Of a stretch of DNA of 64,000 nucleotides, positions 33,209 to 44,763 are shown piece after piece. The DNA lies in assembly GCF_000269965.1 (NCBI RefSeq), contig NC_017219.1, positions 2,604,001 through 2,668,000 on the forward strand, written 5' to 3'. The notes under the pieces were generated by a model. That model was given only the letters and a program-made list of their open reading frames with translations. It was not told the DNA's origin and searched no databases. Source of the stretch: Bifidobacterium longum subsp. infantis ATCC 15697 = JCM 1222 = DSM 20088. Lineage in GTDB: Bacteria > Actinomycetota > Actinomycetes > Actinomycetales > Bifidobacteriaceae. The translations under genes and the position numbers were made by a program. Each line of letters starts with the position of its first letter. Position 1 is the stretch's first letter.

Positions 33209-34096
33209 TCATTTGGTCGAACCAGCAGTCAGACCGCGCACGATCTGACGCTGTCCGAACACGATGATGAACAGCGTGGGGATGACGGCCAGAACGGCGC
33301 CGGCCATCACCAGTCCCGGGTTGAAGGCATCGGGCGACTGCAGCTGCGTGATGCCGATCTGGATGGTCTGCATCTGCGGTGTCTCCGTGACCAGCAAGGG
33401 CCAGAAGAAGGCGTTCCAGTGAGTCAGGAAGGTGTAGATGGCCAGCGAGGCGATGGCCGGGCGGCTTAGCGGAAGCACTACGGACCATAGCAGGCGCAGG
33501 TTCGAGGCACCGTCGATGCGCGCGGCTTCCACCAGCTCCATCGGGAACTGGCGCATGAACGAATGCATCATGAACACGCCGAATCCACTGGCGAGGAATG
33601 GAAGCACCAGTGCGAGGAAGGTGTTGCGCAGCCCGAGCGAAGAGATGGTCAGATAGTTCGGGATGATCACGGATTCACCCGGAATCATCATCGTGGACAG
33701 GAACAGCACGAACCACACGCGACGGCCCTTGACTTTGAGGATCACCAGCGCATACGCCACCAAAGTGGAGGTGAGCACCTGCGCCACGGTGATCACCAGC
33801 GTGGCCCCCAGCGAGTTGACGTATTGGCGCATAAGCGGAATGATCTGCGCCGCGGTGGCGAGATTATTCCAGGTGATGCCATGCACCGGCCAGACGGCGG
33901 GCGGATAACTGGCGATGTCCTCCTGCTTCATCAGCGAACCGGCGAACGAGTAGTACACCGGGAAGACCACGAGGAAGGCAAGAAACAGCAGCACCAGCAC
34001 GCCGAAGATCTTCGAGGCGATGTATTTGGCGCGGGAAAGGCTCAGCGAGCCGGTCGCGCCGCGCGACACGGTACCGGAGGGAACGGAAGCGGTCAT
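33209..34096 (-). CDS. ABC permease (UgpE type)
   Basis: A 295-residue permease with six membrane segments and the EAA loop LVEAARIDGASNLR. Its ATG overlaps the stop codon of the upstream permease by ATGA (34093-34096), with AGGTGG as ribosome site inside that gene. It acts with the UgpA-type permease and the UgpB-like lipoprotein. Confidence 0.88.
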   Translation of the reverse strand: MTASVPSGTVSRGATGSLSLSRAKYIASKIFGVLVLLFLAFLVVFPVYYSFAGSLMKQEDIASYPPAVWPVHGITWNNLATAAQIIPLMRQYVNSLGATLVITVAQVLTSTLVAYALVILKVKGRRVWFVLFLSTMMIPGESVIIPNYLTISSLGLRNTFLALVLPFLASGFGVFMMHSFMRQFPMELVEAARIDGASNLRLLWSVVLPLSRPAIASLAIYTFLTHWNAFFWPLLVTETPQMQTIQIGITQLQSPDAFNPGLVMAGAVLAVIPTLFIIVFGQRQIVRGLTAGSTK

Positions 34097-35049
34097 TGGT
34101 TATCCACCTGCTTTCCAACAGTGAGGAACTGGATCAGGGTGATGACGGCGACCACCACGATCAGCACCAACGCCTCGGCCGAAGCGTAGCCGAAATTGGA
34201 GCTGTTGTTGGCGAAACCGTGCATGTAGATGTCGTATACCAGCGTGGTGGTGGAGGCGTTCGGACCACCCTTGGTGAGCACATGAATCTGGCCGAAGCTT
34301 TCCAACGACTGGATGGTGTCGGTGATGATCAGGAAGAACAACTGCGGCATGATCAGCGGAATCATGATCGAGGTCTGCAGGCGTAGACCGGAAGCACCGT
34401 CCAGACGAGCCGCTTCGACGATCTCCTCCGGAACCGAACCCAGGCCGGCAAGCAGCACCAGCACGTTGTAGCCGATGTTCATCCACACCGTGGTCATGGC
34501 GATGGCCGGCATCGCGAATTTCGGGTCGGTGAGCCAACCCACCGGCTGCATGCCGATTTTCTGCAGCGCGGCGTTGAACAGGCCAGTGGCCGGATTGAAG
34601 AAGGCGGAGAAGATGATGGACGCGGCCGACACCGAGTAGGCGAACGGCAGCGCGAAAATCGTGCGGAACACACGATTGACGGTGGATTCCTTGTTCAGCA
34701 TCAACGCAATGACCAGCGACAGCAGAATCGTGGGAATCACCGTGTATACGGCGAACATCAACGTATTGAGCATGATTTTGCCGAATTCGGGATCGCTGAA
34801 CACGCGCTGGAAATTGCGCAGTCCCACGAACTTGCTCTGTCGGCCGAGAATGTCGGTGCCCGACATGGACAGCACGAACGTGCGAATCAGCGGATACACC
34901 ATGAATACGAGGAACACGATGGCCGCGGGCGCAAGATACAGCGACGACGTCACGTCGCGCAGGGTGAATCGCGCCTTGGCACGGGAACCTGCGCCATATG
35001 ACGGCGGGGATTGGCTAGGTTTTTGGATGTGTGCGACTGCCTGAGACAT
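34093..35049 (-). CDS. ABC permease (UgpA type)
   Basis: A 318-residue permease with the N-terminal segment LAPAAIVFLVFMVYPLI and the EAA loop IVEAARLDGASGLR. The start at 35049 follows GAAGGGG; the reading upstream has no ribosome site. It is the first gene of the minus-strand transporter operon; the 180-base stretch between it and the 35229 terminator should carry the promoter, but no convincing boxes are seen. Confidence 0.88.
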   Translation of the reverse strand: MSQAVAHIQKPSQSPPSYGAGSRAKARFTLRDVTSSLYLAPAAIVFLVFMVYPLIRTFVLSMSGTDILGRQSKFVGLRNFQRVFSDPEFGKIMLNTLMFAVYTVIPTILLSLVIALMLNKESTVNRVFRTIFALPFAYSVSAASIIFSAFFNPATGLFNAALQKIGMQPVGWLTDPKFAMPAIAMTTVWMNIGYNVLVLLAGLGSVPEEIVEAARLDGASGLRLQTSIMIPLIMPQLFFLIITDTIQSLESFGQIHVLTKGGPNASTTTLVYDIYMHGFANNSSNFGYASAEALVLIVVVAVITLIQFLTVGKQVDNQ

Positions 35050-35228
35050 GCAAAGGCCCCTTCCGGTCGAAGACCGTTTATGCATTTTTCCTATGGACGG
35101 TTACCTCGTTCAGTGGTACCCCAGCAGTCGACGCCCCTGGATCGATATCACTGAGAATTCAATATGGCTTCATCGCCATTACGTCTGATATTCGCCTCGT
35201 TCACCGCCCCGTCATGGCATGCCAATAA

Positions 35229-35267
35229 ACAGGCCGCCCACCACGACAAATGTGGTGGGCGGCCTGT
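35229..35267 (-). terminator. Terminator of the phosphodiesterase gene
   Basis: A perfect 16-bp stem (35229-35244 with 35252-35267) and 7-base loop, followed on the minus strand by TTTATT, 20 bases after the stop codon at 35287. Confidence 0.88.
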
Positions 35268-35286
35268 CGGGAACCAGTAAAGCGGT

Positions 35287-36336
35287 TTACCGTTCGTCGG
35301 GCACGAACGCCTCGAAGATATGACGGTCGAAGTAAGCGTCGCATTGGGCGAGTTCGTCACGGCTGCGCACGGTCCACGACACGGCGGTCGCGCCCATCGC
35401 GCGCGCGAGCCTGACCTGCGGCGACGAGCCGCCGACCCAGTCGTAGGCCACGAAATCGGGGCGGGACATCCAGTCGAACACGAGCAGGCCGGCGGCCCAT
35501 TCGGCCACACCGTCCTCCTTGATGGTGGCGGGCCAGCTCAACTGCCCGCGATTCACCTCGGGATGGTTGACCTTGTACCATTCCACGGCACGGGGGTTGA
35601 ACGATTCGATCACGTACGGGCCTTCGTACTGGGCGAGCAGCGCGGCACCCTTGTCCATCAGTTCGTCGCAGCGTCCGTCCCAATGGGCGTTGTCGTCGAA
35701 CTTGTATTCCACGATCAGCGGAACGCGGCCATTCACCACCGCAAGCACGTCGGAGAACAGCGGCACATGCTGGTAGTAGCCGTCCGGCGCGGCGGACGGC
35801 GTGGTGACCAGCGGCGGCACCTCCTCGGCGCCGGGCAATGGTTCGGCGACGGCATCGCCGGGCCGGGCCGTGGGGAACAACGGGATGCGCGTCAGTTCGC
35901 CGTAGGTGAGGTCTTCGATGCGGCGCGGATCGCCGGCCACGCGTTTCAGGTCGGGGTCATGCACGACGACCACCTGGCCGTCGAGCGTCAGCTGCAGATC
36001 GAGTTCTATGCCATACCCGGCCTCGCAGGCGGCGGCGAAGGAGGCCAGCGAATTCTCGGGGGCGATCGGGCCGGCTTCGTTGGCGGAACCGTAGCCGGCT
36101 TTCTCGGCCATGCGGCGGGCGAGCGCCACATAGTCGCCGGATTCGGCGGCGTACCGATGGGTCAGGCCGGAACCGGCGTCGTGCAGACCACGGTGGGCGT
36201 ACCACGCATCGGGAACCGAAGGCACGAAGTTGCGGCGCTTGTCGTTGAACGAGCGCGGCGCAAGCGCCCAGGCCGCGGTGCCCGCGGCAACGGTGCCGCC
36301 GATGATCACATTTCTGAACAGTTTCGATGAAGACAT
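35287..36336 (-). CDS. Glycerophosphodiester phosphodiesterase, membrane-anchored
   Basis: A 349-residue GDPD-family enzyme that hydrolyses glycerophosphodiesters to glycerol-3-phosphate and an alcohol. The N-terminus has one hydrophobic segment (NVIIGGTVAAGTAAWAL) as an anchor. The catalytic motifs AHRG, ELDL and HD (VVVHDPDL) are present. The ATG at 36336 follows GGGAGGAACG. It lies upstream of the Ugp-like transporter on the same strand but has its own terminator. A broken copy of its C-terminal half is at 30963-31457, on the other side of the transporter. Confidence 0.9.
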   Translation of the reverse strand: MSSSKLFRNVIIGGTVAAGTAAWALAPRSFNDKRRNFVPSVPDAWYAHRGLHDAGSGLTHRYAAESGDYVALARRMAEKAGYGSANEAGPIAPENSLASFAAACEAGYGIELDLQLTLDGQVVVVHDPDLKRVAGDPRRIEDLTYGELTRIPLFPTARPGDAVAEPLPGAEEVPPLVTTPSAAPDGYYQHVPLFSDVLAVVNGRVPLIVEYKFDDNAHWDGRCDELMDKGAALLAQYEGPYVIESFNPRAVEWYKVNHPEVNRGQLSWPATIKEDGVAEWAAGLLVFDWMSRPDFVAYDWVGGSSPQVRLARAMGATAVSWTVRSRDELAQCDAYFDRHIFEAFVPDER

Positions 36337-36451
36337 ACGTTCCTCCCGTGTCGGACCAATCATCCACGCTCAGCCTACCGCGGTCCGTCACCTCGGCACG
36401 CAAGGTCCCGCCGGCTGACGGCACGTTTTTGCGCGGCCCGGCGGCCCGCGC

Positions 36452-37479
36452 TCACAAGGCTTCGGCCAGCCATGCCGGCGTGTGCGGCGAGGCCGGATCC
36501 AGGATGCGATCGTCATGCGCGCCGCGCAGCGGCGTCCAACTGAAGTCGGCCAGCAGATCGGCGGGCGGACAGGCGATGGGGTCGGGCCGTAGGCGAAGCA
36601 GCCACGCACAGTAGCCGATGATCTGCTCCGGGCGGACGCCGCGCGCCCGCAGGGCGCCCATGTCGAGCGACCGCTCTCGTTTGGCGAGGCGGCGTCCGGC
36701 CGCATTGTCGATCAGCGGCAGATGCGCGTATACGGGGCGCGCGGCGCAACGGCTTGCGGGCCGACCGGCGGCGCACGGGTCGATGCCGCCATGTTCCGGT
36801 TCAAAGCCGCCCTCCAGCAGGCACCTGCGAATCCGCATCTGCAATGCGGTGGAGCGCAGCAGGTCACGCCCGCGCACGATGTCGTCCACGCCCATGTCGA
36901 GATCATCGACCACCACGGCCAACTGGTATCCGAACAACCCATCGGCCCGGCGAATCACGCAATCGCCCACTTCCCGGGCCAGGTCGTATCGACGCGGCCC
37001 GTAGACGCCATCGGTGAAGGCGACGGCCGCCTCAGGCATGGCGATGCGGATGGAGTGACGGTCGCCGCGCGTCAGGCGGGCGCGCACCTGCTCGGGATGC
37101 TCGCGCAACAGGCGGCGGCATGTGCCCGGATACACCGTGAAACCGTCTCCCTCGTTGGGCGCCGACGCCGCGCGGATATCCGCGCGCGAACAGAAGCAGG
37201 GATACAGCACGCCTTGCGAGCGCAGGCGTTCCAGCGCATACTCGTATCGTTCGGTGCGCTGGGACTGGAACATCGGCTCACCATCCCAGTCAAGCCCGAG
37301 CCAATGCAGGTCGTCCATCATGAGCCGGTCGGCGCCGGCGACCACGCGGGGCCCGTCCACGTCTTCGATGCGCATCATCATGCGTTCGCCACGGGAACGG
37401 GCCGAGAGCCATGCACCCAACATGGCGTACACGTTGCCGATATGCATGCGCCCCGACGGCGTGGGGGCGAATCGTCCGG

Positions 37480-37483
<4 letters not shown>
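36452..37483 (-). CDS. gluQ: Glutamyl-Q tRNA(Asp) synthetase-like protein
   Basis: A 343-residue paralogue of the GluRS catalytic domain, lacking the anticodon-binding domain. [14 protein letters not shown] at 4-17 is the signature, and a cysteine-containing zinc insert (PCFCSRAD) follows. Family members attach glutamate to queuosine in tRNA(Asp). The start is a GTG at 37483 that overlaps the clpB stop codon by GTGA, so it depends on clpB translation. The classical KMSKS lysines are only weakly kept (KRERSL), as usual in this family. Confidence 0.88.
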
Positions 37484-40152
<2,669 letters not shown>

Positions 40153-40287
40153 ATCGTATTCCTCCATATCATGCGGTCCGCGCAGTGCGGCTCGCAGGCT
40201 TCGAAAGTCCTGCGAGCGTTGCGGCAGACCGCAACTTGTCGTTGTCTGATATGGTCAACCGACCTGGAACCCATTCTATTCCCAAAA

Positions 40288-40308
40288 CTTGAGTGCATGT
40301 GACTCAAG
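40288..40308. promoter_or_regulatory. HAIR operator (HspR binding site)
   Basis: CTTGAGT-N7-ACTCAAG is an exact match to the HAIR consensus bound by the HspR repressor. It lies 136 bases upstream of the clpB start and should mediate heat-shock control. Confidence 0.93.
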
Positions 40309-40369
40309 TTTTCATGTTCCGCAATATTCCACCCATCTCTTCCACAAGATCAGACGAATCTTTGCCACA

Positions 40370-40534
40370 TTGCCCAGTGAAGAATCCATAGAAGCATTCC
40401 TGCGGCAAAGCGGAATACTGCTGGTTATCTTATGAACCTGGAATAAAGTTGCCAGTCAGTTATACTACCTGTCTGGATTTGTTGAAACCGAGGAAAAGGA
40501 TGGAGATGAATTGATTGCTATTGTGAAGCCGTAA
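40370..40534 (+). pseudogene. GNAT acetyltransferase, frameshifted C-terminal remnant
   Basis: Reading through two frame changes gives SEESIEAFL, then CGKAEYCWLSYEPG, then NKVASQLYYLSGF and EEKDGDELIAIVKP before a TAA at 40532-40534. The order and the LSYEP/YYxSGF/EEKDGDE pattern are those of the C-terminal part of GNAT acetyltransferases. The frame breaks are near 40400 and 40441. It is AT-rich like the intact GNAT gene that follows and is not closely related to it. Confidence 0.65.
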
Positions 40535-40568
40535 GAACAGATTCGGAATCCGTAGAGGAGATATTAAG

Positions 40569-41015
40569 ATGTGCATCAGGAAAGCAACAGTAGATGATTT
40601 ATCAAGAATCGCTGAAATATATGTATTTAATAATAGGGTAAATTTCTTCCCTATATTCAAAGATGAAAGCTTCTCTTTTGGAGAGTTACAAGTTGTTTCA
40701 TTGGTAGATAATTACTTCAAGAAAGATGAAATCATCAATAACATATATGTATCTGATGATGGATTGATAAAGGGTTTTGTTCAGATGGACGGAACAGAAA
40801 TCTGTAAATTATATGTAGATACGTCTTTTCAAAGCGAGGGAATCGGCAATGAACTGATCGAATTTGCGATTAAAGAACTCCATGCGAATAATCTATGGGC
40901 ATTAGAGAAGAATGTTAGAGCAATTTCTTTCTACCACAAGCATGGTTTTCATTTGACAGGTCAGAAAAAGTTTGAAGAAGACACCACCGAATATCTTGTT
41001 AGGCTAGAAAGGTGA
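40569..41015 (+). CDS. GNAT-family N-acetyltransferase, AT-rich
   Basis: A 148-residue GNAT protein (IRKATVDDLSRIAEIY at the N-terminus, acetyl-CoA-binding region QSEGIGNELIEFA, final SFYHKHGFH). The substrate is unknown. The ATG at 40569 follows GAGGAG. Base composition is far more AT-rich than the neighbours and codon use favours A/T-ending codons, so recent transfer, perhaps from a low-G+C gut Firmicute, is likely. It lies in a small scar between clpB and the FAH gene. Confidence 0.85.
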   Translation: MCIRKATVDDLSRIAEIYVFNNRVNFFPIFKDESFSFGELQVVSLVDNYFKKDEIINNIYVSDDGLIKGFVQMDGTEICKLYVDTSFQSEGIGNELIEFAIKELHANNLWALEKNVRAISFYHKHGFHLTGQKKFEEDTTEYLVRLER

Positions 41016-41041
41016 TACTGATAAGGCCCGAAATCCTCACC

Positions 41042-41137
41042 ATGACTGACACTGTGGAGTATGATCAGTTGAAAACCGGCAAGCGCAACGAGGCAGTCAT
41101 CCTCTCCGTCAGGCCCATGCTTGACAAAATCGCGGGC
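41042..41137 (+). pseudogene. Fragment of a GPH/MelB-type sugar transporter
   Basis: Thirty-two codons encode DTVEYDQLKTGKRNEA and SVRPMLDKIAG, a hallmark stretch of glycoside-pentoside-hexuronide:cation symporters. Nothing else of the transporter remains on either side. It is a deletion remnant. Confidence 0.75.
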
Positions 41138-41150
41138 GTTCCACGCCCAC

Positions 41151-41210
41151 AAGCCGCACCCCGATCACCGGTCCGGGAAACCCGGATTCGATTAATCGCG
41201 GGTGCGGCTT
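41151..41210. terminator. Bidirectional hairpin before the FAH gene end
   Basis: An 11-bp stem AAGCCGCACCC (41151-41161 with 41200-41210) encloses a second hairpin CCGGGAAACCCGG (41173-41185). The outer stem resembles the SBP trailer hairpin core. CTTCTTC follows on the plus strand. Confidence 0.6.
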
Positions 41211-41283
41211 CTTCGTACACGTAAAATCACGCGCGGCAACGGCGTGAATCGGACGGTACGCCCACATGATGCAGGTGCCAAAC

Positions 41284-42105
41284 TCACGCACGCACCACAA
41301 CGTTGCGCAGATCGCCGATGCCTTCGACGTGGACGATGGCCTCGTCGCCGGGATCAAGATGACCGGAGGCGTTCGGCGTGCCGGTCATGATCACATCGCC
41401 GGGCAGCAGCGTGGAGAACGACGAGATCGCGGCAATTTGTTCGGGGATACCGTGAATCAGGTTCGCGGTGGTGCCGGACGCCATCGGCACATCCTCGCCG
41501 TTCAGCGTGAAGGAAATCTTGGCGTCCTTCCAGTCGAGGTCGTCGCGCATCACGATCCACGGGCCGAGCGGGCAGGAGGTGTCGAAGCCCTTGGCGCGCG
41601 TCCACGTGGGGTCGATGCCCTGCAGATCGCGCAACGTCACGTCGTTCACGCAGGTGAAGCCGAGCACGTAATCCATCGCGTTCTCGACGGTCACGTTCTT
41701 GGCGATGCGTCCCATCACCACGGCCACTTCCGGCTCGAAGTTCATGTCCTTGGAGCAGGCGGGGTACACGATCGGATCGTCGGGGCCGATTACCGAGGTG
41801 GACGGCTTGGTGAAGATCACCATGTCTTCCGGCGCGTGGGCGATTTCGGAATGGCCGGCCTCGTGCATGAACTGGGCGTGCGCCTCATAGTTCTTGGCTA
41901 GGCCGTAGACCTTGGAGGGGATGACCGGGGAGAGCAGGCGGATGCCGTCGCCGTCGACCGGGTAACGAGTGCCGGTGGGCTTGACCTGGTCGCCGGCCAG
42001 CGGGTGGCCGTCCAGTTCGATGAGGTAGTCCTTGCCGTCCGTTTCGTCCTTCTGCACGAAGGCGTAGCGCGGCGAATCATTCAAAGAAAAACGTGCGAGT
42101 CTCAT
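41284..42105 (-). CDS. Fumarylacetoacetate hydrolase-family protein
   Basis: A 273-residue FAH-fold protein with the metal-binding FEPEVAVVMG motif, GFTCVNDVTLRDLQ, KGFDTSCPLGPW and TGTPNASG. Members hydrolyse or decarboxylate C-C bonds in oxo-acids; the substrate here cannot be told. The ATG at 42105 has AAGGAG 13 bases upstream. It follows glf on the same strand after 51 bases, with no functional link apparent. Confidence 0.9.
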   Translation of the reverse strand: MRLARFSLNDSPRYAFVQKDETDGKDYLIELDGHPLAGDQVKPTGTRYPVDGDGIRLLSPVIPSKVYGLAKNYEAHAQFMHEAGHSEIAHAPEDMVIFTKPSTSVIGPDDPIVYPACSKDMNFEPEVAVVMGRIAKNVTVENAMDYVLGFTCVNDVTLRDLQGIDPTWTRAKGFDTSCPLGPWIVMRDDLDWKDAKISFTLNGEDVPMASGTTANLIHGIPEQIAAISSFSTLLPGDVIMTGTPNASGHLDPGDEAIVHVEGIGDLRNVVVRA

Positions 42106-42156
42106 GGTGCCAAGCCTACTCCTTGGCGGCGGCCCGCACGCCCGTGCGGCGAACGG

Positions 42157-43347
42157 TCATTTGGTGAGCAGCGGGGCGACCTGCTCCTCGTAGGCGGTCA
42201 GGGCGGTGTCGATCACCTGGTGCATGTCGTAGTACTTGTACGTGCCGAGCCGCCCGCCGAACACGGTCTTCGGCTCGGCCGCGGCCTTGGCCTCGTACCG
42301 CGCGTACAGGGCCTTGTCCGCATCGGTGTTGATCGGATAATACGGCTCGTCGCCACGACGCGCGAAACGGCTGTACTCCTCCCACACCACCGTCTTGTCC
42401 GGATTCTGCCGGTCCCGGCGCTCCGGATTGAAGTTCTTGAACTCGATAGCACGAGTGTACGGCACGTCCGCGTCGGAGAAGTTCATCACCGGGCAACCGA
42501 AATGGTCGCCCTCATCGTAACGGACCTCCTTGAAGTCCACCGTGCGCCACTTCAGGTCGCCAAGCTCGTAACCGAAGTAACGGTCGACCGGACCCGTGTA
42601 CACCACCGGCACGCCCGCGGCCCGCAGGGCCTTCTTGTTGTACGGCTGGGATTCGTCGAAGAAGTCCACGCCCAGCGAAACCGTGATGCGCGGATCGTCG
42701 ATCATGCGTTCCATCCACTTGGTGTAGCCGTCCGCGGGCAGACCCTCCCACGTGTCCTTGAAATAGCGGTTGTCGTAGTTGAAGCGCACCGGCAGACGCT
42801 TGACGATCGACGCGGGCAGCTCGGCAGGATCGGTCTGCCACTGCTTGCCCGTGTAGTTCTTGATGAACGCCTCGTACAGGGGGCGGCCGATGAGCTGGAT
42901 GCCCTTGTCGTTGAGGTTCTGCGGATCGGTGCCGGCCAGCTCGCCCGCCTGCTCGGCGATAAGCTTCTGCGCCTCGGCCGGCGTGTAACGCGCGTGGAAG
43001 AACTGGTTGATGGTGCCCAGGTTGATCGGCAGCGGATAGACCTCGCCGTCATGCGTGGCATACACGCGATGCACGTAGTCGGTGAACGAGGTGAAACGAT
43101 TCACGTAATCCCACACACGCTTGTTGGACGTGTGGAACAGGTGCGCCCCGTACTTATGGATCTCCGCGCCGGTCTCCTCATCCATATACGAGTAGGCGTT
43201 GCCGCCGATGTGGTCGCGCACGTCGATGATATGCACACGGGCACCCGCATGCTCCACCGCCTGCTGCGCCACCGTCAGACCAAACAACCCAGCACCCACA
43301 ACAACCAAATCAGGATACTTCACGGAATCAGTACGCGCGTCTGCCAT
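42157..43347 (-). CDS. glf: UDP-galactopyranose mutase
   Basis: A 396-residue flavoenzyme that converts UDP-galactopyranose to UDP-galactofuranose for surface polysaccharides. The FAD-binding motif GAGLFG is at 18-23, HKYGAHLFHT is the family signature, and the C-terminal region GRLGTYKYYDM is conserved. The ATG at 43347 follows AAAGGAACG; a TTG six codons earlier is less likely. It fits with the polysaccharide genes at 48-64 kb although the sugar-transport locus lies between. Confidence 0.95.
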   Translation of the reverse strand: MADARTDSVKYPDLVVVGAGLFGLTVAQQAVEHAGARVHIIDVRDHIGGNAYSYMDEETGAEIHKYGAHLFHTSNKRVWDYVNRFTSFTDYVHRVYATHDGEVYPLPINLGTINQFFHARYTPAEAQKLIAEQAGELAGTDPQNLNDKGIQLIGRPLYEAFIKNYTGKQWQTDPAELPASIVKRLPVRFNYDNRYFKDTWEGLPADGYTKWMERMIDDPRITVSLGVDFFDESQPYNKKALRAAGVPVVYTGPVDRYFGYELGDLKWRTVDFKEVRYDEGDHFGCPVMNFSDADVPYTRAIEFKNFNPERRDRQNPDKTVVWEEYSRFARRGDEPYYPINTDADKALYARYEAKAAAEPKTVFGGRLGTYKYYDMHQVIDTALTAYEEQVAPLLTK

Positions 43348-43463
43348 GCCTCGCGTTCCTTTCAATACGAAACTTCTAAATACGATGTTCGGATTACCAC
43401 CATACTATCGCCACGGCCATGACGGTACTCGCCGGAGCCGCCGACGTGCGGCGGCCACGGCGC

Positions 43464-44750
43464 TCACCGCGCATCCAGCTCCGCGAAGGATGAGTCGGAG
43501 ACGGCGGTGTAGTATTTCGCCCCATGCGGCTCATCGTCGGTTTCAAGCCGCGTGACGCCGAGCCGCCGCAGCGCTTCGCCGTCACGGGCGGTCGCCGAGG
43601 TGACGAGCGTGGGCCGGGCGCCTTCGGCATGCAGCCGCATCCACCGTTCGAAGATCGAGCCGCCCGGACCGCAGGCGCCACGGTTGAGCGGGTTGCCGTT
43701 CTCATCGACTTCGATGACGACGGCGGCGTCATTGCCTCCGGCTGCGGGCTTGTCCCGATACTCCTGCGCCATCTCGGCGAAGGCGCGGCCGATTGGTTTG
43801 ATGTTGCCGTGTTCGTCGAAGAGGCCGAGAGCGTGCTCGAAGGGCGGGAAATCACTCATGCGCGAGTCCACGTCATGCGAGCACCACCATGTGACGCCCC
43901 ACAGATTCGGGCATTGCGCCGCCTTGGCGATGGTGTCGCGGCAAAATTCCGGGGTCTGCTCGGCTTCGAGCACGTTCTGCGGGGCGCCGACCTCCTGCAG
44001 CCATACGGGCCTGTCGGGGTTCCGGGCGAAGGCTCGGGAGAGCTCGGCCAAGTAGAGCGCATGCGCGGTGCATTCCCCGCTCATTGCGCCATAGCCTTGC
44101 GCGGTGCCGTTGAACACCCACGAGTGGATCGTGGTCATGTCGCCCAGGTTCGCGGCCTGCACCGGCGTGAACGGATGATGGTCGAGATACCATACGCCGT
44201 CGTTTTCGCTGTGCAACGCCACGTGCTTCCTGCGGTCGACGACGGCCAGCAGATCGGCCAGCCAGGCGTCGATGCGCCGGGACGAGGTCGCCATTTTGGC
44301 GGGATGCGGACGGTCGGAGAACTGATTGAGTTCGTTGCCCAGGGTGAGCCCCCGGAACGCCGGCTCCTGGGCCAGCTCCCCGTACAGTTCGGCGACGAGC
44401 GTTTTCTCCGCCTTGACTGCATCGGCATCCTCGAACATGTTGCCGCGATGCCAGGTAACCAGCCATGACGGCAGGAAGTCGAAGCTGGACAGATGCCCTT
44501 GGAACACGTCCACATAGGCGTCCATCCCCTGCTCGCCGGCGATGTGCACCATGCGGCGTACATCGGCGATGGCCTTGCGGTTGATCCATGTGCGGTTGGG
44601 TTGCAGGTAGGGCCACACCGGGAAGACGCGCACATGGTCCATGCCCAGGTTCCTGATGCGGCGCATGTCTTCCTTGACGCTCGGCCAGTCGGGGTCGAGC
44701 CAGAAGTGGAACCAGCCGTGGGATGGGGTGTAGTTGACGCCGAATCTCAT
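43464..44750 (-). CDS. Clan GH-A glycoside hydrolase (GH5-like), cytoplasmic
   Basis: A 428-residue barrel enzyme without signal peptide. The probable acid/base is Glu140 in TLGNELNQF and the nucleophile Glu253 in WLQEVGAP, the usual clan GH-A arrangement. The family is GH5-like and the bond cleaved is not known. The ATG at 44750 follows AAAGG; two further ATGs lie just upstream. It is the last gene of a four-gene sugar-uptake operon (SBP, two permeases, hydrolase), so it should act on the imported oligosaccharide. Confidence 0.82.
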   Translation of the reverse strand: MRFGVNYTPSHGWFHFWLDPDWPSVKEDMRRIRNLGMDHVRVFPVWPYLQPNRTWINRKAIADVRRMVHIAGEQGMDAYVDVFQGHLSSFDFLPSWLVTWHRGNMFEDADAVKAEKTLVAELYGELAQEPAFRGLTLGNELNQFSDRPHPAKMATSSRRIDAWLADLLAVVDRRKHVALHSENDGVWYLDHHPFTPVQAANLGDMTTIHSWVFNGTAQGYGAMSGECTAHALYLAELSRAFARNPDRPVWLQEVGAPQNVLEAEQTPEFCRDTIAKAAQCPNLWGVTWWCSHDVDSRMSDFPPFEHALGLFDEHGNIKPIGRAFAEMAQEYRDKPAAGGNDAAVVIEVDENGNPLNRGACGPGGSIFERWMRLHAEGARPTLVTSATARDGEALRRLGVTRLETDDEPHGAKYYTAVSDSSFAELDAR

Positions 44751-44763
44751 GCGCATCATCCTT

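Noticed and set aside
40569..41015. Mobile element carrying the GNAT gene
   Set aside because: No transposase, integrase or terminal repeats are seen; low G+C alone shows transfer but not the vehicle.
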